In this document: positions 43,366-51,340 of the stretch, one piece after another | Numbering within the stretch: position 1 is the stretch's first letter | How the letters are laid out: each line of letters begins with the position of its first letter | NCBI GenBank assembly: GCA_963704535.1 | Contig: OY969916.1 | Coordinates: 10,974,001 to 11,038,000, forward strand | DNA from: G963704535 sp963704535 | Lineage (GTDB): Bacteria; Chloroflexota; Chloroflexia; Chloroflexales; Roseiflexaceae | DNA length: 64,000 nucleotides | Reading direction: 5' to 3' | Notes under the pieces: model-generated | What the model was told of the DNA's origin: nothing | What the model saw: the letters and a program-made list of their open reading frames with translations, nothing else | Databases searched by the model: none | Made by a program: the position numbers and the translations under genes

Positions 43366-44790
43366 CTAATCTTCAGAAACGAGCGGTGTGTTGAGCGCGG
43401 CCGGGTGCGTGCGGGCGCTGCTGGGCTGCCGCAGGACCTGGGCCAGGATCGCCGGTCGGAACAACGATGTCGGCGGCTTGAGCAGGTTCATGACCTCTAG
43501 GAAGGCCAGGTAGACGTCGGGATTCCAGGACGCGACCAGCATCACCCGGTCGATGTAGTTGTGCATCAGCCGCATCAGCGGGCCGCGCCGGCCGCCCTCG
43601 GTCGTGGGGTAGCGGAAGTCCTCGCCGGTCGCCATCATCCAGGGTATGGCGTTGTTCTTCGCCAGGCGCCGCTGAAACCGGCGAGCCATGCCGGCAGGCA
43701 GCGCTTCCGAGCGGCCCGCCCGCCCCTGGCGCAGGCTTTGATCCAAGACTAGCGCGCCCTGGGCCGCCACGGTCATGCCCTGCCCGTAGACTGGGTTGAA
43801 GCAGCACGCCGCGTCGCCCAGCACCACGAACTGCTCCGGCCAGCGCGCCAGCCGCTCGTAGTGGCGCAGGCGGTTCTCGGTGCGGCGGTAGCCGTAGACC
43901 GGCGAAAGGGGCTCGGCGTCCTTGATCAGATCGTAGATTAGAGGACTGGGCAGGCTGCGGGCAAAGTCCAGGAACCCGGCCTCGTCGGTCGGCGGGTAGT
44001 CGTGCGCCGCCCCAACGACCCCGGCCAACCAGCGGCCACCCTCCAGCGGGAAGAGCAGGCCGGCCCGCGAGCTGTCCGGCGGCCGGCTCTGAATAATCAG
44101 GAACTTCCAGTCGGTCTCTAGCCCCTTTGGCCGGGTGTAGTAGCGGGTCGAGTAGCCAAGGAAGGCGTTGATCGTGGTCTCCTGGGGTGGCTGGTAGCCC
44201 AGCGCCGTCAGCCATTCGGGCGCGCGGGAGGTGCGCCCGCTGGTGTCGACGACCAGGTCGGCGCGCAGCTCGACGGCAGCCTCGTCTGGGCGCTCACGCT
44301 GGCGAATGCGGGCGCCAGTTACCACCGCGCGCTGCTGGTCGGCCAGCAACTCGACGACGTCGCAGCCTTCCAGAAACCGAACCCGCTGGTTGGCGGCGAC
44401 GCGGCGGCGCACATTGCACTCCAGCAGGTCGCGGCTGCACGCATAGGTCGCCAGATCGGATTGGAAACGCGCTCCCCAGCCGGCCCGACCGAGCCACATC
44501 ATATCGGTCGGCCAGTTGGCCGCCATGGCGCCGGCGGCGATCAGCTCCGCCTCAAGTCCGGGGAAGAGTTGCTCCAGGATCTGCCTGCCCCGCACCAGCA
44601 TCTGATGGGCGTGGCGCGCTTGCGGGACGCCCTTGCGTGGCTCCGGACCGTCGGGTAGGCGGTCGCGTTCGACGATCGTCACCCGGTCGAAGTGTTCGGC
44701 CAACACTCGCCCAGCCAGCAGCCCGGCCAGGCTGCTACCGATCACCAGGGCATGACTTCCCTGGCCCGGTTGGCCCACAAGCGGTTCCAT
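43366..44790 (-). CDS. FAD-dependent monooxygenase (PHBH fold)
   Basis: 474 residues from ATG 44790, with AGGGAGAAG upstream. FAD motif VIGSSLAGLLAGRVLAEHFD, ERDRLPDGPEPRKGVPQARH (family-typical), the DG-type LVVDTSGRTSR and the FAD ribityl motif VVLGDAACCFNPVYGQGMTVA. Such enzymes hydroxylate or epoxidise aromatic or polyketide substrates with NAD(P)H and oxygen; halogenase-type lysine is not evident. The substrate is unknown and no biosynthetic cluster surrounds it. Confidence 0.83.
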   Translation of the reverse strand: MEPLVGQPGQGSHALVIGSSLAGLLAGRVLAEHFDRVTIVERDRLPDGPEPRKGVPQARHAHQMLVRGRQILEQLFPGLEAELIAAGAMAANWPTDMMWLGRAGWGARFQSDLATYACSRDLLECNVRRRVAANQRVRFLEGCDVVELLADQQRAVVTGARIRQRERPDEAAVELRADLVVDTSGRTSRAPEWLTALGYQPPQETTINAFLGYSTRYYTRPKGLETDWKFLIIQSRPPDSSRAGLLFPLEGGRWLAGVVGAAHDYPPTDEAGFLDFARSLPSPLIYDLIKDAEPLSPVYGYRRTENRLRHYERLARWPEQFVVLGDAACCFNPVYGQGMTVAAQGALVLDQSLRQGRAGRSEALPAGMARRFQRRLAKNNAIPWMMATGEDFRYPTTEGGRRGPLMRLMHNYIDRVMLVASWNPDVYLAFLEVMNLLKPPTSLFRPAILAQVLRQPSSARTHPAALNTPLVSED

Positions 44791-44885
44791 CAAGGCTTCT
44801 CCCTTTCCCAAATCGAGCTGCGGCACACTGCACTATAGTAACCGATCTCTGGGAGTATGCTGCATTCGGCACAATACCTTTCAAA

Positions 44886-45000
44886 TAGAGCCGAGTTCAG
44901 ACCTGACAGGTCTTGGGGAAGGCATCGAAAGCGCCTGAGCTACACCTGTCAGGTCTTATTTGAAAAGTATTGGCATTAGACAAAGTATTGGCATTAGACA
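44886..45000. repeat. Inverted ACCTGACAGGTCT motifs and a direct repeat
   Basis: GACCTGACAGGTCTT and CACCTGTCAGGTCTT are two copies of a palindromic word about 45 bases apart. AAGTATTGGCATTAGACAA is then repeated directly (about 44964-45001). Function unknown. Confidence 0.6.
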
Positions 45001-45053
45001 AGGTTTCGGAGGGCGCCGTTCTCCTTTACAACGTAGGTGGGGAAAGGTAGCGC

Positions 45054-45698
45054 CTACTCCTCGGCCGCCCGCAGCAGATCGCGCAGCTTGATCAGCCCGG
45101 TTCGTAGGCGCGACTTCACGGTGCCGACCGGCTCGCCCAGCCGCGCGGCGATCTCCGACCCGGTCAGCCCGCCGTAGTAGGCCAGCTCGATCGCCTGCCG
45201 CTCGCGCAGCGGCAGCTCGCCTAGCGCCCGGCAGATCACGTCGCGCAGTGCCAGCGCGTCGGTGGTCTCGTCGGCGGCGGCGATGCTGGGCCGTTGGTCG
45301 TCGAGTGCCTCCTCGCGGGCGCGGGCGCGAAAGCGGCGCGAGCGCGTCGCATCGATCGCGCGGTGACGCGCGATCCCCGTCAGCCAGGCCGCGAAGCTGT
45401 GGCCGGGCGTGAAGGTGGCGGCCGATTGCCAGACCGCCTGAAAGACATCCTGGACCACCTCCTCGGCTGCGGCGCGGTCGCCGATGATCCGCAGCGCGAT
45501 CGCGTAGACCAGGCGCCCGTAGCGATCATAAATAATGCCCAGGGCCGGCTCCTCGCGCCGCAGCACCAGCGTGACCAGCTCTTCATCGCGGAGTGTCGTG
45601 TCGATCGTTCGGTGGGCCGGGTCCGGCCGGCGCTCCTCCTCCACATGGCGTGCCCCCTGCATGACGCCTCCGATTGTTGTGGTAGACGCGATCATCAT
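45054..45698 (-). CDS. ECF-family RNA polymerase sigma factor
   Basis: 214 residues. Region 2: ALGIIYDRYGRLVYAIALRI and EVVQDVFQAVWQSAATF with WLTGIARHRAIDATRSRR. Region 4: LGELPLRERQAIELAYYGGLTGSEIAARLGEPVGTVKSRLRTGL. It redirects RNA polymerase to a small regulon. No anti-sigma factor gene is adjacent on either side, so the regulatory input is unclear. The likely start is residue 1 or an internal methionine at residue 13. Confidence 0.9.
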   Translation of the reverse strand: MMIASTTTIGGVMQGARHVEEERRPDPAHRTIDTTLRDEELVTLVLRREEPALGIIYDRYGRLVYAIALRIIGDRAAAEEVVQDVFQAVWQSAATFTPGHSFAAWLTGIARHRAIDATRSRRFRARAREEALDDQRPSIAAADETTDALALRDVICRALGELPLRERQAIELAYYGGLTGSEIAARLGEPVGTVKSRLRTGLIKLRDLLRAAEE

Positions 45699-45799
45699 GC
45701 GATCTGCGCTCCTTATACTGGGGAAACAAGGGCGGTGGGAGGATTGCTGGACGAGGTAGCCCTTATCTCCTGCATCGTGTTTGCGATCGAGCGAACGTA

Positions 45800-45833
45800 A
45801 AACTGCGACCGTCGATCGTGACGGTCGCAGTTT
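45800..45833. repeat. Perfect hairpin upstream of the sigma factor
   Basis: AAACTGCGACCGTC and its complement, 14-base arms, surround a six-base loop. There is no T run. It may be a regulator site for the sigma gene. Confidence 0.7.
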
Positions 45834-45918
45834 CGCATGATCCGGCGATCATATGCCAGACCAAAAAGTGTTCACTTTGCGATCACTGGAAAAAGTGATG
45901 CGTGAAACGTGAGGACGA

Positions 45919-46080
45919 CTGAAGGGGGAGTTTGAGGGGCCGCCCCTCAAAGATTCCCTCTCTACCACAAAGCCTGTTTGAGAAGGGGAGTTTGAGGGGG
46001 TCGCCCCTCAAGCCTCGCTCTCTACGGTTTGAGAAGGGGAGTTTGAGGGGTCGCCCCTCAAGACTCCCTCTCTACCACAG
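45919..46080. repeat. Three consecutive R1 units
   Basis: GAGTTTGAGGGGCCGCCCCT, then GAGTTTGAGGGGGTCGCCCC, then GAGTTTGAGGGGTCGCCCCT, each followed by a CTCTCTAC tail. The array fills the gap between the sigma factor and the receiver protein. Confidence 0.85.
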
Positions 46081-46083
46081 ATT

Positions 46084-46458
46084 TTAGGCAGGATGCGGCT
46101 GAATGCAGCGGGCGATTGATTTGAGGAGATCGTCGATCGTGAACGGCTTGAACAGGCAATCGACGATCTGTTCGGCGGCAAGCTGTCCGGCGGCCTGGAT
46201 ATCGGCGGTCATGATCACGACCGGCACATCGGCCAGGCCATGCTGGCGGAGGTGATGGATCAGCGCGATCCCGTTCATTCCCGGCATATGCAGATCGCTC
46301 AGGATCAGGTCGGGGCGCTGCGCCACGATCGCTTCCAGTGCCTCGGCGCCGCTATTCGCCACCCGCACCTGGAACCCCTCCTCATGCAGGACATCGGCGA
46401 TGAAGTCCACGATCGGGACATCGTCGTCGACTACCAGGATGTCGCCTACTAGCTGCAT
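46084..46458 (-). CDS. Receiver-only response regulator
   Basis: 124 residues: ILVVDDDVPI (acidic pair), LILSDLHMPGMNGI (phosphoacceptor), VVIMTADI and CLFKPFTIDDL (lysine). There is no output domain and no kinase next to it. It may serve as a diffusible phosphorelay intermediate. Confidence 0.87.
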   Translation of the reverse strand: MQLVGDILVVDDDVPIVDFIADVLHEEGFQVRVANSGAEALEAIVAQRPDLILSDLHMPGMNGIALIHHLRQHGLADVPVVIMTADIQAAGQLAAEQIVDCLFKPFTIDDLLKSIARCIQPHPA

Positions 46459-46598
46459 GGGTGCCTCCTCTCAGCCAGAATCGTCATGCTTTGGCGGTTG
46501 ATACTTGGATACCGTAGTAGCCGCTTGTCAAGATACTACAGTTTGATGGCGTATAGGATGACAAATTGTCCTCAATGCAGGAGCGAAGCTGTATATCC

Positions 46599-46922
46599 TC
46601 AACAGCGCAGCGGCAGCTCAAGCAGCGTACGCCCGATCCGGCTCGATGGCCGATCGGGGAGCGGAGTAAGCACCAGGATCGTGTAGGTGCCGCGCGAGGG
46701 GATGGCGGCGGCGGGCGACGCGGCCGGCGGGCGCTTGGGGCAGGGCGAGGCGAAGGCGGTGAAAGCGACGACACGGACATTGCCGATGTGCAGGTTCAGC
46801 AGAGGTGGGGCCAGCCGGCCGTACTGGACCGCTGCGCCGCCCAGCAGGCACAGCAGTATGGCGACCAGGCTTGCGCCCGCCGCCAGCACGCACACCATAT
46901 TGCGCTGTTGTCGCCGGTCCAT
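46599..46922 (-). CDS. Small membrane-anchored protein of unknown function
   Basis: 107 residues. One N-terminal membrane segment (MVCVLAAGASLVAILLCLLGGAAV) is followed by a polar domain. A TATAAT element lies about 35 bases upstream on the minus strand (GCTATAATAG). No family is recognised. It may be a secreted or anchored accessory protein. Confidence 0.5.
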   Translation of the reverse strand: MDRRQQRNMVCVLAAGASLVAILLCLLGGAAVQYGRLAPPLLNLHIGNVRVVAFTAFASPCPKRPPAASPAAAIPSRGTYTILVLTPLPDRPSSRIGRTLLELPLRC

Positions 46923-46996
46923 AGCATGCCCCCATCGCCGCTCGTGCCCGCTATTATAGCGCGCTCGCAGCGATTTGGAGACTTCGGTGTAGCGGT

Positions 46997-47118
46997 GCCG
47001 GCAGTTTTACCACGAAGGCACGAAGAGCACGAAGGCTGAAAACTGTCGGTATATTTCGACGCCCTGGATGCTTTTTCGAATCTTCGCGTGTCTTCGCGTA
47101 GCTTCGCGGATCGAAGGA
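46997..47118. repeat. R6 inverted repeat
   Basis: AGTTTTACCACGAAGGCACG is mirrored by TCTTCGCGTGTCTTCGCG + TAGCTTCGCGG. The right arm runs into the 3' end of the following gene. Confidence 0.65.
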
Positions 47119-47129
47119 GGCAGCCGGCG

Positions 47130-47537
47130 CTACAGCTCAGGCAGGAGCCTCAGTGCGCGCAGCAGCCCGGCTGTGTCCCAGACGTTCAGGCCGTGCGTGA
47201 TCTTGCCGTCCTCGACCGTCAGCAGCGAGACGCCGCGCACCTCGATCTCGCGGCCGGTCGGCGGGATGTTCATGATCCGGCCGTGGTGCGTGCCGCGCAT
47301 GGTCCACAGCAGCGCGGCGCGCTGGCCCTCCACGATCGTCTCGCCGGTGAAGCGCAGGTCGGGGAAGGCGCGCGTGAACGCCGCCAACACATGGACGCGC
47401 TCGTGGGCGCCACGCTGCGGGGCGGCCTGCCCAACATCCTCTCCGACATAGTCCGGGGCGTAGAACGACGCCGCGCGCTCGACATCGTGGGCGTTCCAGG
47501 CGTCGAGCAAATCCATCACCAATCGTGCCGTATCCAT
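47130..47537 (-). CDS. SnoaL-like ester cyclase family protein
   Basis: 135 residues of the NTF2-like/SnoaL fold: LVMDLLDAWNAHDVERAASFYAPDYV, AFTRAFPDLRFTGETIVEGQRAALLWTMRGTHHG, and GREIEVRGVSLLTVEDGKITHGLNVWDTAGLLRAL. These fit the 'ester cyclase/SnoaL polyketide cyclase' branch, although most members are of unknown substrate. ATG 47537 starts MDTARLV. Confidence 0.8.
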   Translation of the reverse strand: MDTARLVMDLLDAWNAHDVERAASFYAPDYVGEDVGQAAPQRGAHERVHVLAAFTRAFPDLRFTGETIVEGQRAALLWTMRGTHHGRIMNIPPTGREIEVRGVSLLTVEDGKITHGLNVWDTAGLLRALRLLPEL

Positions 47538-47583
47538 GGCTTACTCCAGTCAGATCTGTCCGGTCTTATTGGCAGGGCTAATA

Positions 47584-47748
47584 CAGTCATCTACCAAACG
47601 TGGTTTCAGCCTTCGGCAGAGCGGTGCTTTTTCTTCTTTTTATCGACGATTTTCGCCGCCGGGCGAAAATCGTCGATAAAAAAGAGGTGAAGTACCTTGC
47701 TGCCGCAGGCAATAGCGGCGTTGCGGGCGCCACCGCGTAACTCCTGTT
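47584..47748. repeat. R2 MITE-like palindromic repeat, copy C
   Basis: TTTCAGCCTTCGGCAGAGC, a tttttcttctttt tract, the central hairpin ATCGACGATTTTCGCC / GGCGAAAATCGTCGAT, then aaaaaagaggtgaagtacc and GCCACCGCGTAACTCCTG. It aligns with copies A and B over its whole length. Confidence 0.75.
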
Positions 47749-47947
47749 ATTGAAAGGTATTGCCTCTAAGGCGCTTCGCTCCCAATTATGCCACTATCCG
47801 GCGCTCATGTTCCAGTCCAAGAAGTGATCATTTTTTGATCATCCTCTGTTAAAATGCGAAGCCTGGTCGTTCGTTGTCTATTGCATTGCAACGGACAACG
47901 GACAACGGACAACGGACAACTGACCTTGCCCGAACGAAAGGGACCAT

Positions 47948-48367
47948 ATGCTGAAGTACCAATTGCTCCACCCGGAGATCCTGGCCGCGCTCGGCGCCGC
48001 CGGCCACGGCTCGCAGGTGCTGATCGCCGACGGCAACTACCCGTTTGGGACCGGCTGCCACCCCGATGCCCGGCGCGTGTATCTGAACCTGGCGCCGGGG
48101 CTGCTGATCGCGACCGATGTGCTGGCGGTGCTGGCCGACGCCATCCCGATCGAGGCCGCCTGTGTGATGGTGCCGGACGACGGCGCGGAGCCGGCGATCT
48201 TTGGCGAGTTCCGGGTGCTGCTGCCGAGCGTCGCGCTCCAGGCCCTCGGACGCTTCCCGTTCTACGACGCAGCGCGTGGCCCCAACCTGGCCCTAGTGAT
48301 CGCCACCGGCGAGCGGCGCGTGTATGCCAACATCCTGCTGACGATCGGCGTCGTCCCGCCGCCATAG
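47948..48367 (+). CDS. RbsD/FucU family sugar mutarotase
   Basis: 139 residues. The family core is visible: HPEILAALGAAGHGSQVLIADGNYPFG (the histidine and aspartate of the active site lie in GHGSQVLIAD) and the C-terminal RRVYANILLTIGVV. Relatives interconvert anomers of ribose or fucose. Which sugar is used here is not clear, and no sugar transporter or kinase is adjacent. ATG 47948 has AAGGG upstream. Confidence 0.85.
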   Translation: MLKYQLLHPEILAALGAAGHGSQVLIADGNYPFGTGCHPDARRVYLNLAPGLLIATDVLAVLADAIPIEAACVMVPDDGAEPAIFGEFRVLLPSVALQALGRFPFYDAARGPNLALVIATGERRVYANILLTIGVVPPP

Positions 48368-48420
48368 CTGAATGAAGCTCTGTAACAGTCATTGCATTCG
48401 CCCGTAACAGTTGATGCAAA

Positions 48421-48456
48421 CCTCCTATTGACAATGGTAGGAGGGTTTGCTATACT
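48421..48456 (+). promoter_or_regulatory. Promoter with operator-like dyad for the Dlt-like operon
   Basis: TTGACA (48428-48433), 17 bases, TATACT (48451-48456). CCTCCTA (48421-48427) and TAGGAGG (48438-48444) form a 7-base dyad whose loop contains the -35 hexamer, a good place for a repressor. The leader to ATG 48633 is about 170 bases and includes a hairpin ACCACC-ATGC-GGTGGT near 48506-48521. Confidence 0.7.
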
Positions 48457-48632
48457 CCGCTTTAACGATATTTCCACCTACGCTATCTAACCTGTTCGGC
48501 TGACCACCATGCGGTGGTGTTCGGCTTGTCTGCGTGCGGATTGGGCTACGGCTCGGTGCCGTGGCCGTATTGTGGTGCGCCCAGGATATCGACCTTCCTG
48601 GGAGCCAGATGGTTGGAGAGGGAGATCGTGCT

Positions 48633-49754
48633 ATGTCTGTCGAACACGTCAGTGCTGTGCCGGCGGCAACCTACGCTCCCAGTAGCCCGGCGAAACGCTA
48701 TCTGTTCACGATCATCGGTCTGATGCTGCTGTTCTTCGGCGCGGTCGCGCTGGCCAACTATCGCTTGAATCCCTTCGCCTACAGTCCCCAATATGTGCGC
48801 GAGGTCGCGCAGGCGCTCGGCGAAGGGCAAAACTACGCCACCTACGATCCGAACATCAACTGGCGCGCGCTGCGGCGCGAGGAGATCAAGCGGATGACGA
48901 CGACGCCCGACGTGGTGGTGTTCGGCGGCAGCCGCTGGCAAGAAGCGTATGCCGAGTTGTTGCCGAGCAAGCTGATGTACAATGCCCACGGCCACAGCGA
49001 CTATGCCGAGGACTTCTTCGCGGTGACTCAATTGCTGGAAGAGAACGGCCGGCTCCCCGACACCATGGTCCTCAGTCTGCGCTATATCATCTTTGAGCCG
49101 GTCGAGGTGCGCGTGCCGACCGACTGGCGCGAATGGGTGCCGGAATATCGCCGGATGGCATACCAGCTTGACATTGAGCCGCACCCATATCTGGAGACGT
49201 TGCCGACCAGCAACTGGGCGGCCTTGTTCTCCGTTCCCGCGCTGATCGATCGGATCACCCTGGTGAACGCCCAGACCGAGACGCCCGGCCCAACCCCCGA
49301 CCTGACGACAGACACCCTCGACGTCATCGGGGCCGACGGCTCGCTGCGCTGGTCGCGCCGGAATATCGCGCGGTTTACGCCGGAGTTCGCGCAGAAAGAT
49401 GCGCTATCCAAGCTGAAGAGCAATCTGAACGTCACGCCGGCGATCGATCCCCAACTGGTTGCCGCAACGGAAAAACTGATCGAGCACCTGCGCTCCAAGG
49501 GCGTCAAGGTGGTCTTTGCCCAGACGCCGTTTCACCCGGCGTTCTATGACGGGATTGAAGCGCGGCCCTTCGGCCAAAGACTGCACGAGCTTGAAGCGCT
49601 GACCAAAACCTGGGAGCAGCGCTACGGCATCCTGTCCGTGGGCAGCTTCAACCCGCACGCGGTGGGCTGTACGACCGATCAATTTATCGACTGGCATCAC
49701 GCCAAGCCGTCCTGCCTGGCCGGCATCTTGAAGCAGATACCCTGGCTTAACTGA
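48633..49754 (+). CDS. SGNH-hydrolase-like membrane protein, DltD/AlgJ-like partner of MBOAT
   Basis: 373 residues from ATG 48633 (GGAGAGGGAG upstream). One N-terminal membrane anchor (FTIIGLMLLFFGAVALANY) leads to an extracytoplasmic SGNH-type domain. The nucleophile block is VVVFGGSRWQEAY (S100) and the late block is FIDWHHAKPSCL with D353 and H356 in DxxH order, as in DltD and the AlgX/AlgJ proteins. It should help transfer or remove an acyl group outside the membrane. It is the first gene behind the promoter at 48428; the MBOAT gene follows after 20 bases. Confidence 0.78.
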   Translation: MSVEHVSAVPAATYAPSSPAKRYLFTIIGLMLLFFGAVALANYRLNPFAYSPQYVREVAQALGEGQNYATYDPNINWRALRREEIKRMTTTPDVVVFGGSRWQEAYAELLPSKLMYNAHGHSDYAEDFFAVTQLLEENGRLPDTMVLSLRYIIFEPVEVRVPTDWREWVPEYRRMAYQLDIEPHPYLETLPTSNWAALFSVPALIDRITLVNAQTETPGPTPDLTTDTLDVIGADGSLRWSRRNIARFTPEFAQKDALSKLKSNLNVTPAIDPQLVAATEKLIEHLRSKGVKVVFAQTPFHPAFYDGIEARPFGQRLHELEALTKTWEQRYGILSVGSFNPHAVGCTTDQFIDWHHAKPSCLAGILKQIPWLN

Positions 49755-49774
49755 AGCCGGAGGAGGATGAGGCG

Positions 49775-51328
49775 ATGCTTTTCCATTCACACCTGTTTCT
49801 GTTTGTCTTCTTGCCGCTCGCTTTGGCCGGGTATGTATTGCTCGCGCGCATTACCACGTCCACGATGCCACCGCTGCTGTGGCTGGTGCTGGCCTCGCTG
49901 GTGTTTTATGCGTTCTGGGATGTGCGCTACACGTTTCTGCTGATCGCCTCGGTGGTGGTCAACTTCGGCATTCTTTCGGTGTTATACCGCATGCCGGTTG
50001 AACATCGCTATCGATTCGCCGTCCTCGTCGGCGGCATTCTGCTCAATCTGCTGCTGCTAGGCTCGTTTAAGTATGTTAACTTCGTTTTGCAAAACGTGAA
50101 CGGGCTCTTGCAGACGAATATCCCGTATTTCAACCAAGCCTTCCCGGTTGGGATCTCGTTCTATACTTTTATTCAAATCGGCTGCCTGGTCGATGCCTAT
50201 AACGGCCAGGTTGAACGGCTCAATTTCGTGAAGTATGCCCTGTTTGGAACCTTCTTTCCGTACATCACCGCCGGGCCGTTGGTCCAGCAGCGCGAGATGT
50301 TTCAGCAGATGGACGTGCCGGTCGCCAAACGCTTCAGCAGCATGCATCTCGCGGTTGGCCTGACGATGGTGTTGATGGGGCTGTTCAAGAAACTGATCTT
50401 CGCCGATGCGCTGGCGCCGTATGCCAATACGATCTTTACGGCGGCCGATTCCGGCGGCGGCACCGGCGTGGTCGATGCCTGGCTGGGCGTCTTTACCTAC
50501 ACCCTCCAGTTGTATTTCGATTTCTCCGGGTACTCGGATATGGCGCTGGGCCTTGGGTACATGTTTGGCCTGCGGCTCCCATTGAACTTCAACTCGCCCC
50601 TGAAGGCCACCAATCTGATCGAGTTCTGGCGGCGCTGGCATATGACGATGACGCGCTTTTTCACCAACTATCTGTATACGCCGTTCGCCACCACTGGCAT
50701 GCGGCGCAGCATTCAGCGCCGGTATGCGACCCCGCGCCGGCTGCTGGTCGTCGTGGTCGTCCCGGTGATCCTGACCTTTACCCTGGCCGGCTTGTGGCAC
50801 GGCCCGGGGTGGGGCTTCGTGATCTTTGGGCTGATCCACGGCGTCGCGCTGGCGATCAATCACCTGTGGCGCGAGGCGCAGGGCCGGTCGCGCGTGCCGC
50901 GGCTCCCCAGCGTCGTCTCCTGGGCGCTGACCGTGCTGGTCTTCGTGGTATCGCTGGTGTTCTTCCGGGCTGCCCGCGTGGAGGGCGCCCTGCACCTGGT
51001 CCAGGCGATGATCGGCATAGCCGGCACCGACCCGGCGCTGCCGGCCGAGTTCTACCGAGCGGTGCTGCTGTTCAATCGGCTCCCGATCGTCCCGCTGCCG
51101 ATCTGGCTGCTGATCTTGTCCGCCGTCGTGCTGGTGTTCCCCAACACCGGGGAGATCTTGAAGGACCACAATGTCGCGCTGGATGCGCCGCCACGCAGCA
51201 CGACCGCCCGGCGCGTGGATGCGACCTGGCGGCCGACTCTGGCGTGGTCGCTCGCGATCGGCCTCATCGCGATCATCGCGCTCGCCGCCCTGGGCGAACG
51301 GTCGCCGTTCCTGTACTATCAGTTCTGA
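49775..51328 (+). CDS. MBOAT family O-acyltransferase (DltB/AlgI-like)
   Basis: 517 residues with about eleven hydrophobic segments. The MBOAT landmarks are present: PVGISFYTFIQIGCLVDAY, YFDFSGYSDMALGLGYMFG, FWRRWHMTMTRFFTNYLY (H289), GLWHGPGWGFVIFG (H342) and LIHGVALAIN (H355, the expected catalytic histidine). It passes an acyl or aminoacyl group from a carrier through the membrane to an outer acceptor. GGAGG lies before ATG 49775. Its partners are the SGNH protein upstream and a loading enzyme and carrier protein downstream, the Dlt arrangement rather than the alginate one. Confidence 0.88.
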   Translation: MLFHSHLFLFVFLPLALAGYVLLARITTSTMPPLLWLVLASLVFYAFWDVRYTFLLIASVVVNFGILSVLYRMPVEHRYRFAVLVGGILLNLLLLGSFKYVNFVLQNVNGLLQTNIPYFNQAFPVGISFYTFIQIGCLVDAYNGQVERLNFVKYALFGTFFPYITAGPLVQQREMFQQMDVPVAKRFSSMHLAVGLTMVLMGLFKKLIFADALAPYANTIFTAADSGGGTGVVDAWLGVFTYTLQLYFDFSGYSDMALGLGYMFGLRLPLNFNSPLKATNLIEFWRRWHMTMTRFFTNYLYTPFATTGMRRSIQRRYATPRRLLVVVVVPVILTFTLAGLWHGPGWGFVIFGLIHGVALAINHLWREAQGRSRVPRLPSVVSWALTVLVFVVSLVFFRAARVEGALHLVQAMIGIAGTDPALPAEFYRAVLLFNRLPIVPLPIWLLILSAVVLVFPNTGEILKDHNVALDAPPRSTTARRVDATWRPTLAWSLAIGLIAIIALAALGERSPFLYYQF

Positions 51329-51340
51329 GGAGATTGCCTG

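Noticed and set aside
48633..51328. Alginate-type O-acetylation operon (AlgI/AlgJ)
   Set aside because: The MBOAT and SGNH genes would fit, but acetylation systems do not use an amino acid ligase and carrier protein, and no polysaccharide polymerase genes are present.
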